From contig JAEYPL010000251.1 in the NCBI GenBank assembly GCA_023410905.1, forward strand, positions 1 to 14,270: a stretch of DNA of 14,270 bases, given 5' to 3'. Made by a program: the position numbers and the translations under genes. The stretch comes from Pseudomonadota bacterium (GTDB lineage Bacteria; Pseudomonadota; Alphaproteobacteria; Rhizobiales; Hyphomicrobiaceae). Position 1 is the first letter of the stretch; each line of letters opens with the position of its first letter. The notes beneath the pieces are model-generated. The model saw only the letters and a program-made list of their open reading frames with translations. It had not been told where the DNA came from and made no database searches. Of this stretch, positions 7,548-14,270 are shown piece after piece.

Positions 7548-7575
7548 CGCGGCGCTCGAAAGAGCGTCGCGTTTT
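7548..7575 (+). terminator. Probable ilvC Rho-independent terminator
   Basis: A 10-bp stem of CGCGGCGCTC (7548-7557) with GAGCGTCGCG (7562-7571) contains one G-T wobble and is closed by a GAAA tetraloop. TTTTGTTTC follows directly. It lies 115 bp after the ilvC stop. Stem, tetraloop and T-run together make a good intrinsic terminator for rightward transcription. Confidence 0.7.
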
Positions 7576-7621
7576 GTTTCGTGGCTCTGCCACGAGCGGG
7601 GCTTTCGCCCCACGCCCCAAT

Positions 7622-7723
7622 CGGGGGACACCCCCGAACCCCCGTCTTTTATGGACTTGGGAAGCGCAGCGCTCGCGGCGCGCTCCAAAACTGAAAAAAA
7701 CGGGGGGCCGGGGGTGTCCCCCG
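7622..7723. repeat. Long imperfect inverted repeat (29-bp arms)
   Basis: The left arm (7622-7650) and right arm (7695-7723) are reverse complements at 26 of 29 positions, separated by 44 bp. Each arm is itself palindromic at its outer end: GGGGGACACCCCC on the left and GGGGGTGTCCCCC on the right. The arms finish in T-rich (left) and A-rich (right) tracts facing the centre. The whole can fold as one long hairpin or as two separate ones. Confidence 0.8.
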
Positions 7724-7749
7724 GGCGGGTCATAGGGCGGCAGCCCTGT

Positions 7750-7766
7750 TCGCGCCGGAGGCGCGA
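7750..7766 (-). terminator. Hairpin just after glcF stop
   Basis: A perfect 7-bp stem, TCGCGCC with GGCGCGA around a 3-base loop, ends 4 bp beyond the glcF stop codon. On the glcF strand it is not followed by a T-run, so it is not a standard intrinsic terminator. It may stabilise the 3' end of the glc transcript or belong to the palindrome cluster. Confidence 0.35.
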
Positions 7767-7770
7767 TCAG

Positions 7771-9114
7771 CTACGCCGCCACAAACCCCGGCACGTCCGA
7801 CACGAAGCCCTTGAAACTCTCGAGCCCGCGCGGCACCGGTCCGCCATATGCCCAGTCGAGCAGCTCGACGGTGTGGACGATGGGCAGGTGCGTTCCGAGC
7901 CCGATCTGCGTGATGCAACCGAGATTGCCGGCGGCGACAATGTCCGGCCGCACGCTCTCGATGTTCGCGACCTTACGCTGGCGCAGATCATCGGCAAGCG
8001 CGGGCTGCAGAATGTTGTAGACGCCGGCCGAGCCACAGCAGATGTGCCCCTCGGGTGGTTCGAGCACGGTGAAGCCCGCCTTCTTCAGCAGCGTCTTCGG
8101 CTCGCTGGTAATGCGCTGGCCGTGCTGCATCGAGCACGCCGAGTGATAGGCGACGCGCAGGCTCGACCAGCGGTGTGGCGCACCGAGATCGAAGCGCGTC
8201 AGGAACTCGGTGATATCGACGGCTAGCCCAGCGAGCTTGGCGGCCTTCTCGGCGTAGTCGGGCTCGAAGCGCAGCAGATGGCCGTAGTCCTTGACCGTGG
8301 TGCCGCATCCTGAAGCGTTGATGATGATCGCATCGACGGGCTCGCGCTCGATGGCCTTCCACCACGCATCGACATTCTGCTTGGCCTGCGCGACAGCCTC
8401 GGCTTCGCGGCCCATGTGATGGACGAGCGCGCCACAGCAGCCGGCACCTGCAGGCACGACCACGTCGACACCGTTGCGCGCGAGCAAGCGGATGGTGGCG
8501 TCATTGATCTCGGGCCGCAGAACCTGCTGCGCGCACCCGGCCAGCATCAAAACGCGCTTCAAACGCTTGTCGCTCGTCGCCGCCGTGCCGGGGCCACTGA
8601 AGCGCGCCTCGGGCACGCGCTCGCGCGGTGCCAGCGCCAGCATAGCCGCGACTTCCGGCAATCCGACGCGCTTCATGAGGCCTGCAAAGGGCCGTCCGAG
8701 CGGTGCGAAGGCGAGTGCCTTCCGGAAGCGCTCCGGATAGGGGATCAGGCGCGCGAGCAGTCCGCGCACGAGGCGCTCTTTCAGCGTGCGCTTGCCGGTT
8801 TCCTCGATGTGGACGCGCGCGAGGTCGACGAGATGCATGTAGTCGACACCGCCGGGGCAGGTCGTCATGCAGGAGAGGCAGGACAGACAGCGATCGACGT
8901 GGAACTGCACTTCAGGACTGGCGTCGCGGTCGCGCTCGAACATATCCTTCATGAGGTAGATGCGGCCGCGCGGTGAATCGCGCTCGTCGCCCAGCATCAC
9001 GTACGTCGAGCACGTCGCCGTGCAGAGACCGCAGTGCACGCAGCGCTTGAGAATGCTGTCGGCTTCCGCGATGCGCGGATCCTGAAGCTGCTCGGCCGTG
9101 AAGTTCGTCTGCAT
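7771..9114 (-). CDS. glcF: Glycolate oxidase iron-sulfur subunit GlcF
   Basis: Electron-transfer subunit of the membrane-associated glycolate oxidase, which oxidises glycolate to glyoxylate and feeds electrons to the respiratory chain. It has 447 residues. Two ferredoxin-type [4Fe-4S] motifs lie near the N-terminus: C25, C28, C31, C35 (CVHCGLCTATC) and C76, C79, C82, C86 (CLSCLSCMTTCPGG). Two cysteine-rich CCG domains follow, with C226-C227-G and C359-C360-G, the pattern of the heterodisulfide-reductase-like family. All eight cluster cysteines are present. The start is the ATG at 9114. Its ribosome site is weak, and it lies 13 bp after the glcE stop, so translational coupling is likely. The frame stays open further upstream, but that part overlaps glcE and does not resemble GlcF. 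It is the last gene of the glcDEF operon. Confidence 0.96.
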   Translation of the reverse strand: MQTNFTAEQLQDPRIAEADSILKRCVHCGLCTATCSTYVMLGDERDSPRGRIYLMKDMFERDRDASPEVQFHVDRCLSCLSCMTTCPGGVDYMHLVDLARVHIEETGKRTLKERLVRGLLARLIPYPERFRKALAFAPLGRPFAGLMKRVGLPEVAAMLALAPRERVPEARFSGPGTAATSDKRLKRVLMLAGCAQQVLRPEINDATIRLLARNGVDVVVPAGAGCCGALVHHMGREAEAVAQAKQNVDAWWKAIEREPVDAIIINASGCGTTVKDYGHLLRFEPDYAEKAAKLAGLAVDITEFLTRFDLGAPHRWSSLRVAYHSACSMQHGQRITSEPKTLLKKAGFTVLEPPEGHICCGSAGVYNILQPALADDLRQRKVANIESVRPDIVAAGNLGCITQIGLGTHLPIVHTVELLDWAYGGPVPRGLESFKGFVSDVPGFVAA

Positions 9115-9127
9115 CTTGTGCCGCGCT

Positions 9128-10345
9128 CTAAAGATCTGCGAGCAATCGCCCGCGATTGAGGATGTCTTTCGGATCGAAGACCGCCTTGATGCCGCGCGTG
9201 ATCGCGGCGATATCGGGTTCGAGCGGCTGGAAGACGTCGATCGACGCGCGCACGGCAGGCGCAGCACGGATCAGCGTCGCATGACCGCCATGATGCGCGA
9301 TCACCCGGCGGATATCGGCGGCGCCGGCATCGGCCGTATCGAGTACCTCGGCCCAAACGAGCCCGCCGGACCAGTCGTACCAAGCGCGGCACTCCATATA
9401 GCGCGTGATGGCCGCAACAACTGCCGGCCCGGATCGCGGCGCCGTCGAGAGGCGCCAGAGCGGCGCGGTACTGCCCTGCAAGGGCGAGAGCTGGCGCAGC
9501 TCACCCCAAAAGGCGAGCGCGTTCTCGTCATCGAGCTCGTGGATCTCACCGAAGGCGTGAAGCGCATCCTTGAGACGATCGAGGCGATAGCGCAGCGAGC
9601 TCTCATAGGTTTCGACGCGAACGGCCGTGACTGCCTTCTGAGCTGCGGCCAATTCCGCATGACGCAGACGCGCCGCGAACGGGGCCTGCAGATGCACGGC
9701 GCCGGAAACCTCGAATGGCGTGCCGAGCGCCGCACACAGCGCCTCCACACCCGACGTATCGTCGAGGCCTAGAATGACGAGCGTGCCGGTGCGCTCGGGC
9801 CGCGGCAGCACCTTGAAGGTCACGCCCGTCATGACGGCGAGCGTACCCCAGCTTCCACAGACGGCACGGCAGAGATCATAGCCCGTGACATTCTTCATCA
9901 CGCGCCCGCCGCCGCGGAAGGTCTGCCCCGCGCCGGTGATCGCCTCGACGCCGAGAAGATGATCGCGCGCGCCGCCCGCCATCACACGACGGCTGCCGGA
10001 AAAATTCGTCGCAAAGACAGCGCCGATGGTGCCGCTGTTCGCTGGCGCACCGAGCGCCGGACCGAGATCGATCGGCTCGAAGGCGAGCATCTGGCCCTTC
10101 TCGGCGAGACGTTGCTCGATGTCCACGAGCGGCGTACCGGCGCGCGCGCCCATAACGAGCTCCGTCGGCTCATAGAGCGTAACGCCGCTGAGCGAGGCCG
10201 TCGAGATCGCGAGGCCCGAATTGACGGGACGGCCGACCGTGCGCTTGGTGCCGGCGCCGATGACTTCGACGGGCATCTCGGCGCGGGCGGCATCCATGAT
10301 CAGGCGCTGAAGTTCGCGCTCGCTCCCTGGGCGTGCACTGTTCAC
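9128..10345 (-). CDS. glcE: Glycolate oxidase FAD-binding subunit GlcE
   Basis: Second FAD-type subunit of glycolate oxidase, 405 residues, somewhat longer than the ~350-residue E. coli protein. The PCMH-type FAD-binding fold is recognisable from IGAGTK (29-34), TIGAVFATNFSG (106-117) and the GRVMKNVTGYDLCR segment (147-160) typical of GlcE. The C-terminal half is more variable. I chose the GTG at 10345 because it begins one base after the glcD TAG (10347-10349) and has GGGAG, inside the end of glcD, 7 bases upstream. Internal ATG codons at residues 17 and 24 would shorten the N-terminus before the FAD fold. The frame is open back to 10459, but that part overlaps glcD and is implausible. The near-contact with glcD indicates translational coupling. 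Confidence 0.94.
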   Translation of the reverse strand: MNSARPGSERELQRLIMDAARAEMPVEVIGAGTKRTVGRPVNSGLAISTASLSGVTLYEPTELVMGARAGTPLVDIEQRLAEKGQMLAFEPIDLGPALGAPANSGTIGAVFATNFSGSRRVMAGGARDHLLGVEAITGAGQTFRGGGRVMKNVTGYDLCRAVCGSWGTLAVMTGVTFKVLPRPERTGTLVILGLDDTSGVEALCAALGTPFEVSGAVHLQAPFAARLRHAELAAAQKAVTAVRVETYESSLRYRLDRLKDALHAFGEIHELDDENALAFWGELRQLSPLQGSTAPLWRLSTAPRSGPAVVAAITRYMECRAWYDWSGGLVWAEVLDTADAGAADIRRVIAHHGGHATLIRAAPAVRASIDVFQPLEPDIAAITRGIKAVFDPKDILNRGRLLADL

Positions 10346-10346
10346 A

Positions 10347-11801
10347 CTAATGCTCCCAGGCCTGATGCTCGATCTCGCGATTTTCGAGCGGGAAGACCTT
10401 GTGCGGATTGAGCAGCCACTGCGGATCGAACACGGTCTTGATCCGCATCTGGAGCGCAAGCTCGCCGGACGTGAACTGGCTCGTCATGAGATCGCGCTTC
10501 TCGACGCCGACGCCATGCTCGCCGGTAAGGCAGCCGCCGACCTCGACGCAGAGCTTGAGAATGTCGGCGCCCGCCTCCTCGGCGCGATGGACCTGTTCGG
10601 GATCATTCGCATTGAACAGGATCAGCGGATGCAGGTTGCCATCTCCAGCATGGAAGATGTTCGCGACCTTGAGGCCGTGACCCGCGCAGATCTCGCCAAT
10701 GCGTGTCAGCACCTCAGGCAAACGACCGAGCGGGATGGTGCCGTCCATGCAGAAGTAGTCAGAGATGCGGCCGAGCGCGCCGAATGCCGACTTGCGCCCC
10801 CGCCAGATGGCGGCGCTTTCTTCCGCACTCTGGCTCACGCGGACGCCTTTCGGCTTGAAGGGTTTGGCAATGTCGACGATGCGCGCGAGCAGCGTCGAGA
10901 TCTCCTCCTCCGAGCCCTCGACTTCGACGATGAGCAGCGCTTCGACATCCAGGGGATAGCCGGCCTTGGCAAAGGCCTCGCACACATGAATGGCGGGCTT
11001 GTCCATGAACTCGATGGCGACCGGAATGATGCCCGAGGCGATGATGGCCGAGACGCAGCGCCCCGCGATCTCACTCGAGTCGAAGCCGAGCAGCATGGGC
11101 CGCGCCGCCTCGGCCGCACGCAGAATGCGCACGGTCGCCTCGGTGACGATGCCGAACTGCCCCTCCGAGCCGACGATCAGCCCGAGCAGGTCATAGCCCG
11201 AGGCATCGAGGTGCGCGCCGCCGATCTCGACCACACGACCGTCGACGAGCACCATCTTCACCCCGAGCACGTTGTTGGTCGTCACGCCGTACTTGAGGCA
11301 ATGCGCGCCGCCGGAATTCATCGCGATGTTGCCCGCAAGCGTGCACGCGAGCTGGCTCGACGGATCGGGCGCATAGAAAAAGCCGTGCGGCTGGACGGCG
11401 CCTGAAATGCCGAGGTTGGTGATGCCCGTCTCGACGCGCGCGGTTCGGTTCTCGAGATCGATGTCGAGGACGCGGTTCATGTGCGAGACACCGACGACGA
11501 TGGCATCCTCCGCCGGCAGCGCGCCGCCGCATAGCGATGTACCAGCACCACGCGGGATGATGGTAATGCCATTGTCGTGCGCGTACTTGAGCACGCGCGA
11601 AACTTCCTCCGTCGATCGCGGCAGCACAACCGCGAGCGGCATGCAGCGATAGGCCGACAGCCCGTCCGTCTCGAACGCGCGCCGGCCGTCCTCGTCCGCG
11701 ATCACCCCGCCCGATGCAACGAGGCGCGCGAGATCCCGCGCGATCGCATCGCGGCGCGCGACGATTGCGCGGTCCGGCGGCGGCAGCACATTTATCGACA
11801 T
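10347..11801 (-). CDS. glcD: Glycolate oxidase catalytic subunit GlcD
   Basis: FAD-linked 2-hydroxyacid oxidase subunit, 484 residues, close to E. coli GlcD (499). The FAD_binding_4 domain contains PRGAGTSLCGG (83-93), YAPDPSSQ (143-150), GNIAMNSGGAHCLKYG (157-172) and GSEGQFGIVTEA (211-222). The C-terminal FAD-oxidase domain has FHAGDGNLHP (383-392), with the conserved metal/substrate histidines, and GEHGVGVEKR (427-436), with the conserved His429. The start is the ATG at 11801, preceded by AAGGG at 5-base spacing; a GTG two codons upstream (11807) is the alternative. It is first in the glcD-glcE-glcF operon. Family relatives include D-lactate dehydrogenases, but the trio of subunits in this order identifies glycolate oxidase. 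No glcB (malate synthase) or glcG is attached. Confidence 0.96.
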   Translation of the reverse strand: MSINVLPPPDRAIVARRDAIARDLARLVASGGVIADEDGRRAFETDGLSAYRCMPLAVVLPRSTEEVSRVLKYAHDNGITIIPRGAGTSLCGGALPAEDAIVVGVSHMNRVLDIDLENRTARVETGITNLGISGAVQPHGFFYAPDPSSQLACTLAGNIAMNSGGAHCLKYGVTTNNVLGVKMVLVDGRVVEIGGAHLDASGYDLLGLIVGSEGQFGIVTEATVRILRAAEAARPMLLGFDSSEIAGRCVSAIIASGIIPVAIEFMDKPAIHVCEAFAKAGYPLDVEALLIVEVEGSEEEISTLLARIVDIAKPFKPKGVRVSQSAEESAAIWRGRKSAFGALGRISDYFCMDGTIPLGRLPEVLTRIGEICAGHGLKVANIFHAGDGNLHPLILFNANDPEQVHRAEEAGADILKLCVEVGGCLTGEHGVGVEKRDLMTSQFTSGELALQMRIKTVFDPQWLLNPHKVFPLENREIEHQAWEH

Positions 11802-11964
11802 CGGCACCCTTGCCTTTCGATCCGCAGCGACGCCCGGATAGGACTGAATTCACATCGACCGTCGCCGCGTGCCCAAATATCGGGATTCGCTCGCCGTCAT
11901 CATAGCACCGCGCGCCCCGCTCCAGACAATGACGCGTGCGCGCCCCGCGACCCGGCCATGCAAG

Positions 11965-11978
11965 TGTCGGAACCGACA
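11965..11978. promoter_or_regulatory. Candidate operator, 14-bp dyad
   Basis: TGTCGG and CCGACA form a perfect inverted repeat around AA, 164 bp upstream of the glcD start and 196 bp upstream of the LysR start. LysR-type sites usually follow T-N11-A within an interrupted dyad. Here the outer T and A are 12 bases apart, so the fit is close but not exact. Binding by the neighbouring regulator is a guess from position and symmetry. Confidence 0.35.
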
Positions 11979-12013
11979 GGGGACTGACCATAGTGATGAT
12001 GCTAGTTGTACAT

Positions 12014-12035
12014 CGGGTGCAGCGGCTTGCACCCG
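12014..12035. promoter_or_regulatory. Second dyad / hairpin in the glc control region
   Basis: CGGGTGCA and TGCACCCG pair perfectly over 8 bp around GCGGCT, followed on the plus strand by CATTTTC. It could be an operator half-site pair, or a hairpin acting on a leader transcript. The T-tract is short, so a terminator is less likely. Confidence 0.35.
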
Positions 12036-12173
12036 CATTTTCAACGCCCGGGAACAATAGTGATCGCGGCGGGTTATATCGGCCGACACACTTTGGTCAT
12101 TGCCGGGCATAATGGACTCTATCTGTAAGAAGAGCATCAGCAGACCCGGACGCGCGTTTAAGGGGAGAACGCT

Positions 12174-13202
12174 GTGACAGCCATCACGGATCTCGAGATT
12201 TTTGCCCGCGTCGCACGCACCGGAAACATGTCCGCGGCGGGCCGTGAGATGGGACTGTCGCCAGCTGTCGTATCAAAGCGCGTGAGCTTGCTGGAGGAGC
12301 GCCTCGGCACGCGCCTGTTTCAGCGCACCACGCGCCAGCTCACGCTCACCGAAACCGGCGAAGGCTATTTCAAGCGCGTTGTCGACATCCTGAGCCTGAT
12401 TGCGGAGGCTGAGGATTTCGTAAGTCGTCGCAACACGAAACCGCGCGGCGTACTCAAGGTCACGGCACCGACTGCCTTCAGCCGTCTCCACATTGCACCG
12501 TACCTGCCGCAGTTTCTGGCGAAGTATCCCGAGATCGAGCTCGACTTCCACCTGACGGACAGCTTCGTCGACATCATCCGCGAGGGCTTCGATCTGGCCG
12601 TCCGCATCGGCGAACTGCGCGACAGCTCTCTCGTCCAGCGCAAGCTCGCGAGCGACAGGCGCGTCATCTGTGCGGCGCCGAAATACGTCGAGAACTTCGG
12701 CGCACCGACGAGCCTCGCGGATCTCGATTTTCACAACTGCCTGTCGGCCGGTGCACAGGACTACTGGCGCCTGCACGGCCCCGATGGTGAGCATCACCTC
12801 AAGGTCAAGGGCAACATCCGCTCGAACTCGCTCGAATTCGTGCGCGAAGCACTGCTCTCCGGGCTCGGCATCGGCCTGCGCTCGACATGGGACATCGGGC
12901 CGGAACTCGAAAGCGGCGCGCTCAAGGTGCTGCTGCCACAGTATTGCGGCTCCGACAGCGTGGCCATCCACGCCGTCTACCCGTGCCGTGATTTCATGCC
13001 TGAGAAGGTCAATGTCTTCATCGAGTTCCTGAGCGAGATCTACGGCCAGGAACCCTACTGGAATCAGCGGCTCGATCTCGAACGGTTGTTGAAGCCATGC
13101 CTCGCGGTTGGCGCATCGACCAAAAAGGAAACCGCTGTGGAGCCGAGCCGCCCGAAGCGCAAGCCCGCTCCCGCGTCCCGCCAGCCCGACGGCCGCGCCT
13201 GA
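12174..13202 (+). CDS. LysR-type transcriptional regulator
   Basis: DNA-binding regulator of 342 residues. The N-terminal winged helix-turn-helix spans about residues 1-60, with the recognition region NMSAAGREMGLSPAVVSKRV and the usual LGTRLFQRTTR wing. A linker helix leads to a periplasmic-binding-protein-like effector domain (about 90-300, GVLKVTAPTAFSRLH onward) of the CrgA/DmlR style. Residues beyond ~305 form a basic, Pro-rich, probably disordered tail that is longer than usual for the family. The GTG at 12174 has AGGGGAG (12161-12167) 6 bases upstream. It is divergent from glcDEF, the classic LysR arrangement, so it is the likely activator or repressor of glycolate oxidation, responding to a small organic acid. 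That role is inferred from position; the ligand cannot be read from the sequence. Confidence 0.95.
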   Translation: MTAITDLEIFARVARTGNMSAAGREMGLSPAVVSKRVSLLEERLGTRLFQRTTRQLTLTETGEGYFKRVVDILSLIAEAEDFVSRRNTKPRGVLKVTAPTAFSRLHIAPYLPQFLAKYPEIELDFHLTDSFVDIIREGFDLAVRIGELRDSSLVQRKLASDRRVICAAPKYVENFGAPTSLADLDFHNCLSAGAQDYWRLHGPDGEHHLKVKGNIRSNSLEFVREALLSGLGIGLRSTWDIGPELESGALKVLLPQYCGSDSVAIHAVYPCRDFMPEKVNVFIEFLSEIYGQEPYWNQRLDLERLLKPCLAVGASTKKETAVEPSRPKRKPAPASRQPDGRA

Positions 13203-13212
13203 AGTGTCATCA

Positions 13213-13330
13213 TTCTGCGTGCTGCATTTGGTCGCGCAGAACGACGCGGACAGCTTTCGCGTGTAAGATCACTCCTAGAATAATTCGAGGGGCGCAAGGT
13301 CACGCTGATGGCCGCCATAGGGAGTGACAG
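13213..13330 (+). promoter_or_regulatory. Upstream region of the cytochrome c gene
   Basis: This lies between the LysR gene and the cytochrome gene. TTCTGCG/CGCAGAA (13213-13219 with 13235-13241) forms a 7-bp stem with a 15-base loop and no T-run, so it is a weak terminator candidate. TAGAAT (13276-13281) could be a -10 element for the cytochrome gene, but the -35 is unconvincing. The ribosome site is AGGGAG (13319-13324), 6 bases before the ATG. Confidence 0.3.
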
Positions 13331-13717
13331 ATGAAACGGGCCGTTCTGCTCTCTGCGATGACCGCCACCGCCCTTCTCGGGGTGACATTAGCCTCGGCTC
13401 AGGATGCCGAGAACGGTGCCGATGTCTTCAAGCGCTGCCGCGCCTGCCACGATGTCGGCGAGAACGCCAAGAACAAGGTCGGTCCGCTCCTGAATGGCAT
13501 CATCGGCCGCAAGGCGGGCACGATCGAGGGCTTCAACTACTCCGACGCCAACAAGAAGGCCGGCGCAGAGGGCTGGGTGTGGACGGAAGAGAAGATGCTC
13601 GAGTATCTCCTCAATCCGCGCGCGGCCATGCCCGGCAACAAGATGGCCTTCGCCGGCCTCAAGGACGAGCAGGACCGCAAGGACTTGATCGCCTACCTCA
13701 AGAAATTCCCGCAGTAA
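13331..13717 (+). CDS. Periplasmic class I cytochrome c (c2/c550-like)
   Basis: Small soluble electron carrier, 128 residues before processing. A signal peptide occupies about residues 1-23 (hydrophobic core LLSAMTATALLGVTLA, cleavage after ASA). The single haem is attached at CRACH (36-40), with His40 as one axial ligand and probably Met105 in MPGNKMAFAG as the other. GPLLNGIIGRKAG (51-63) and the C-terminal helix LIAYLKKFPQ are typical of the cytochrome c2 group. The ATG at 13331 follows AGGGAG. It probably shuttles electrons in the periplasm between the bc1 complex and an oxidase or a dehydrogenase. The precise partner is not evident, as no respiratory operon is attached. It ends 20 bp from the convergent pncB stop. 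Confidence 0.95.
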   Translation: MKRAVLLSAMTATALLGVTLASAQDAENGADVFKRCRACHDVGENAKNKVGPLLNGIIGRKAGTIEGFNYSDANKKAGAEGWVWTEEKMLEYLLNPRAAMPGNKMAFAGLKDEQDRKDLIAYLKKFPQ

Positions 13718-13737
13718 GACCGACGAATCCGACGCAC

Positions 13738-14270
13738 CTAGACGACAACGGGCGTCGCGACCTGCGTGCCGACATGGAAGACGCGCCGATAGCGCGCGAT
13801 CTCGTCGGGCGGCCCGACGGCCTTGGTCGGGTTGTCCGAGATTTTCACTGCCGGCCGGCCGTTCGCCGAGATCACCTTGCACACGATCGAGAAGGGATCG
13901 AGCCCGCCGTTCGGACCGAGACCGCGGAAGTCGTTGGTGAGCAGTGTGCCCCAGCCATAGCCAATGCGAATGCGGCCGTGGAAGTGGCGATGGATCTTGT
14001 GAATGAGATCGACATCGAGGCCATCTGAGAAGATCGCGAGCTTCTTCGCCGGATCCTGGCCATTCTTCTTCCACCAGGCAATCGCCATCTCGCCGCCCTC
14101 GATGGGATCGCCGGAATCGACGCGGACGCCGGTCCAACGCGCCACCCATTCGGGCGCCTTGTCGAAGAAGTTCTGCGTGCCGTACGTGTCCGGCAGAACG
14201 ATGCGCAGATTGCCGTCGTACGCGTCCTGCCAGTCGGCCAGCACTTCATAGGGTGCTTCGGCAAGCGCGC
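13738..14270 (-). CDS. pncB: Nicotinate phosphoribosyltransferase PncB, C-terminal part (runs off the right edge)
   Basis: NAD salvage enzyme that joins nicotinate to PRPP, with ATP hydrolysis, to make nicotinate mononucleotide. About 176 C-terminal residues of a protein usually 400-430 long are visible, and the start lies beyond 14270. Recognisable PncB features in order are TYGTQNFF (the substrate region), the phosphoribosyl-binding VDSGDPIEGGE, IFSDGLDVD, IGYGWGTLLTND (the GxGT turn) and CKVISANGRPAVKISDNPTK, closest to the bacterial PncB C-terminus. The frame is open through the window edge with no stop, so the gene appears intact. The apparent GTG at 14244 is an internal Val codon. It is convergent with the cytochrome c gene, with only 20 bp between the stops. 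Confidence 0.95.
   Translation of the reverse strand, partial: ALAEAPYEVLADWQDAYDGNLRIVLPDTYGTQNFFDKAPEWVARWTGVRVDSGDPIEGGEMAIAWWKKNGQDPAKKLAIFSDGLDVDLIHKIHRHFHGRIRIGYGWGTLLTNDFRGLGPNGGLDPFSIVCKVISANGRPAVKISDNPTKAVGPPDEIARYRRVFHVGTQVATPVVV

Larger units (their letters stand above)
7433..7770. repeat. Palindrome-rich intergenic cluster between ilvC and glcF
   Basis: This 338-bp gap between convergent genes has no gene but at least eight inverted repeats in succession. They are CGGCC/GGCCG (7464-7468 with 7472-7476), GCGCGC/GCGCGC (7477-7482 with 7487-7492), GGAAGGG/CCCTTCC (about 7496-7520), the terminator stem at 7548-7571, TCGTGGC/GCCACGA (7579-7585 with 7589-7595), GGGGC/GCCCC (7598-7602 with 7607-7611), a long inverted repeat at 7622-7723, AGGGC/GCCCT (7734-7747), and TCGCGCC/GGCGCGA (7750-7756 with 7760-7766). 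Its composition (G/C runs with short T or A tracts) is unlike both flanking genes. It looks like a mosaic of intergenic palindromic repeat units, probably multi-copy in the genome, which cannot be checked here. Confidence 0.7.
11802..12173. promoter_or_regulatory. Divergent control region between glcD and the LysR gene
   Basis: These 372 bp without a credible gene separate two divergent start codons, so both promoters should lie here. Two perfect dyads stand out. TGTCGG-AA-CCGACA is at 11965-11978. CGGGTGCA/TGCACCCG (12014-12021 with 12028-12035) has a 6-base loop. CATAAT (12108-12113) could be a -10 element for the LysR gene, but no good -35 lies at normal spacing. The ribosome site for the regulator is AGGGGAG (12161-12167). 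Short open frames in this stretch have no ribosome sites or recognisable products. Confidence 0.6.

Noticed and set aside
7009..8226. A 405-codon plus-strand frame running from ilvC through the palindrome cluster into glcF
   Set aside because: It crosses the probable ilvC terminator and overlaps two certain genes in wrong frames.
11850..12137. Short frames in the glc control region as genes
   Set aside because: They have no ribosome sites and unlikely compositions, and they lie across the dyads and expected promoters.

Overview
The window is about 14.3 kb of high-GC DNA with strongly G/C-biased third codon positions. Gene content, promoter style and a CtrA-like site point to an alphaproteobacterium, most likely of the order Hyphomicrobiales (Hyphomicrobium-like). 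That placement is inferred from overall character, because no rRNA or other phylogenetic marker is present. There are no transposases, integrases, phage genes, CRISPR arrays, tRNAs or rRNAs. Most of the window reads as ordinary chromosomal metabolism.

Layout, left to right. (1) Minus strand, 84-2133: moaA (first step of molybdenum cofactor synthesis), followed by a DMT/EamA-family transporter. (2) Plus strand, 2350-5202: a small soluble histidine kinase, then a HerA-like (DUF87) hexameric ATPase 60 bp downstream. A near-consensus CtrA box lies 53 bp before the kinase. This is the least conventional gene pair here. (3) 5203-5863: a 660-bp stretch with no secure gene. It holds a very strong intrinsic terminator and a doubtful 94-codon ORF that ends just before it, so a small RNA or small protein is possible. 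(4) Plus strand, 5864-7432: a 120-residue membrane protein of unknown function, then ilvC (branched-chain amino acid synthesis). (5) 7433-7770: a dense cluster of palindromes between ilvC and the convergent glc operon, including a likely ilvC terminator and a 29-bp-arm inverted repeat. (6) Minus strand, 7771-11801: glcD-glcE-glcF, the three-subunit membrane-associated glycolate oxidase, tightly packed in the order D, E, F. (7) Divergent from glcD, a LysR-type regulator (12174-13202), separated by a 372-bp control region with two clear dyads. (8) Plus strand, 13331-13717: a periplasmic class I cytochrome c. Convergent with it is the 3' part of pncB (nicotinate phosphoribosyltransferase), which runs off the right edge.

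How it fits together: the glc operon oxidises glycolate to glyoxylate and passes electrons to the respiratory chain. The divergent LysR gene is the obvious candidate regulator, in place of the GntR-type GlcC of E. coli. The remaining genes (moaA, ilvC, pncB) are housekeeping cofactor and amino-acid genes. No complete new system is demonstrable. The kinase/HerA pair with its CtrA-like site, the palindrome cluster after ilvC and the possible transcript ending at the 5623 terminator deserve the closest second look.
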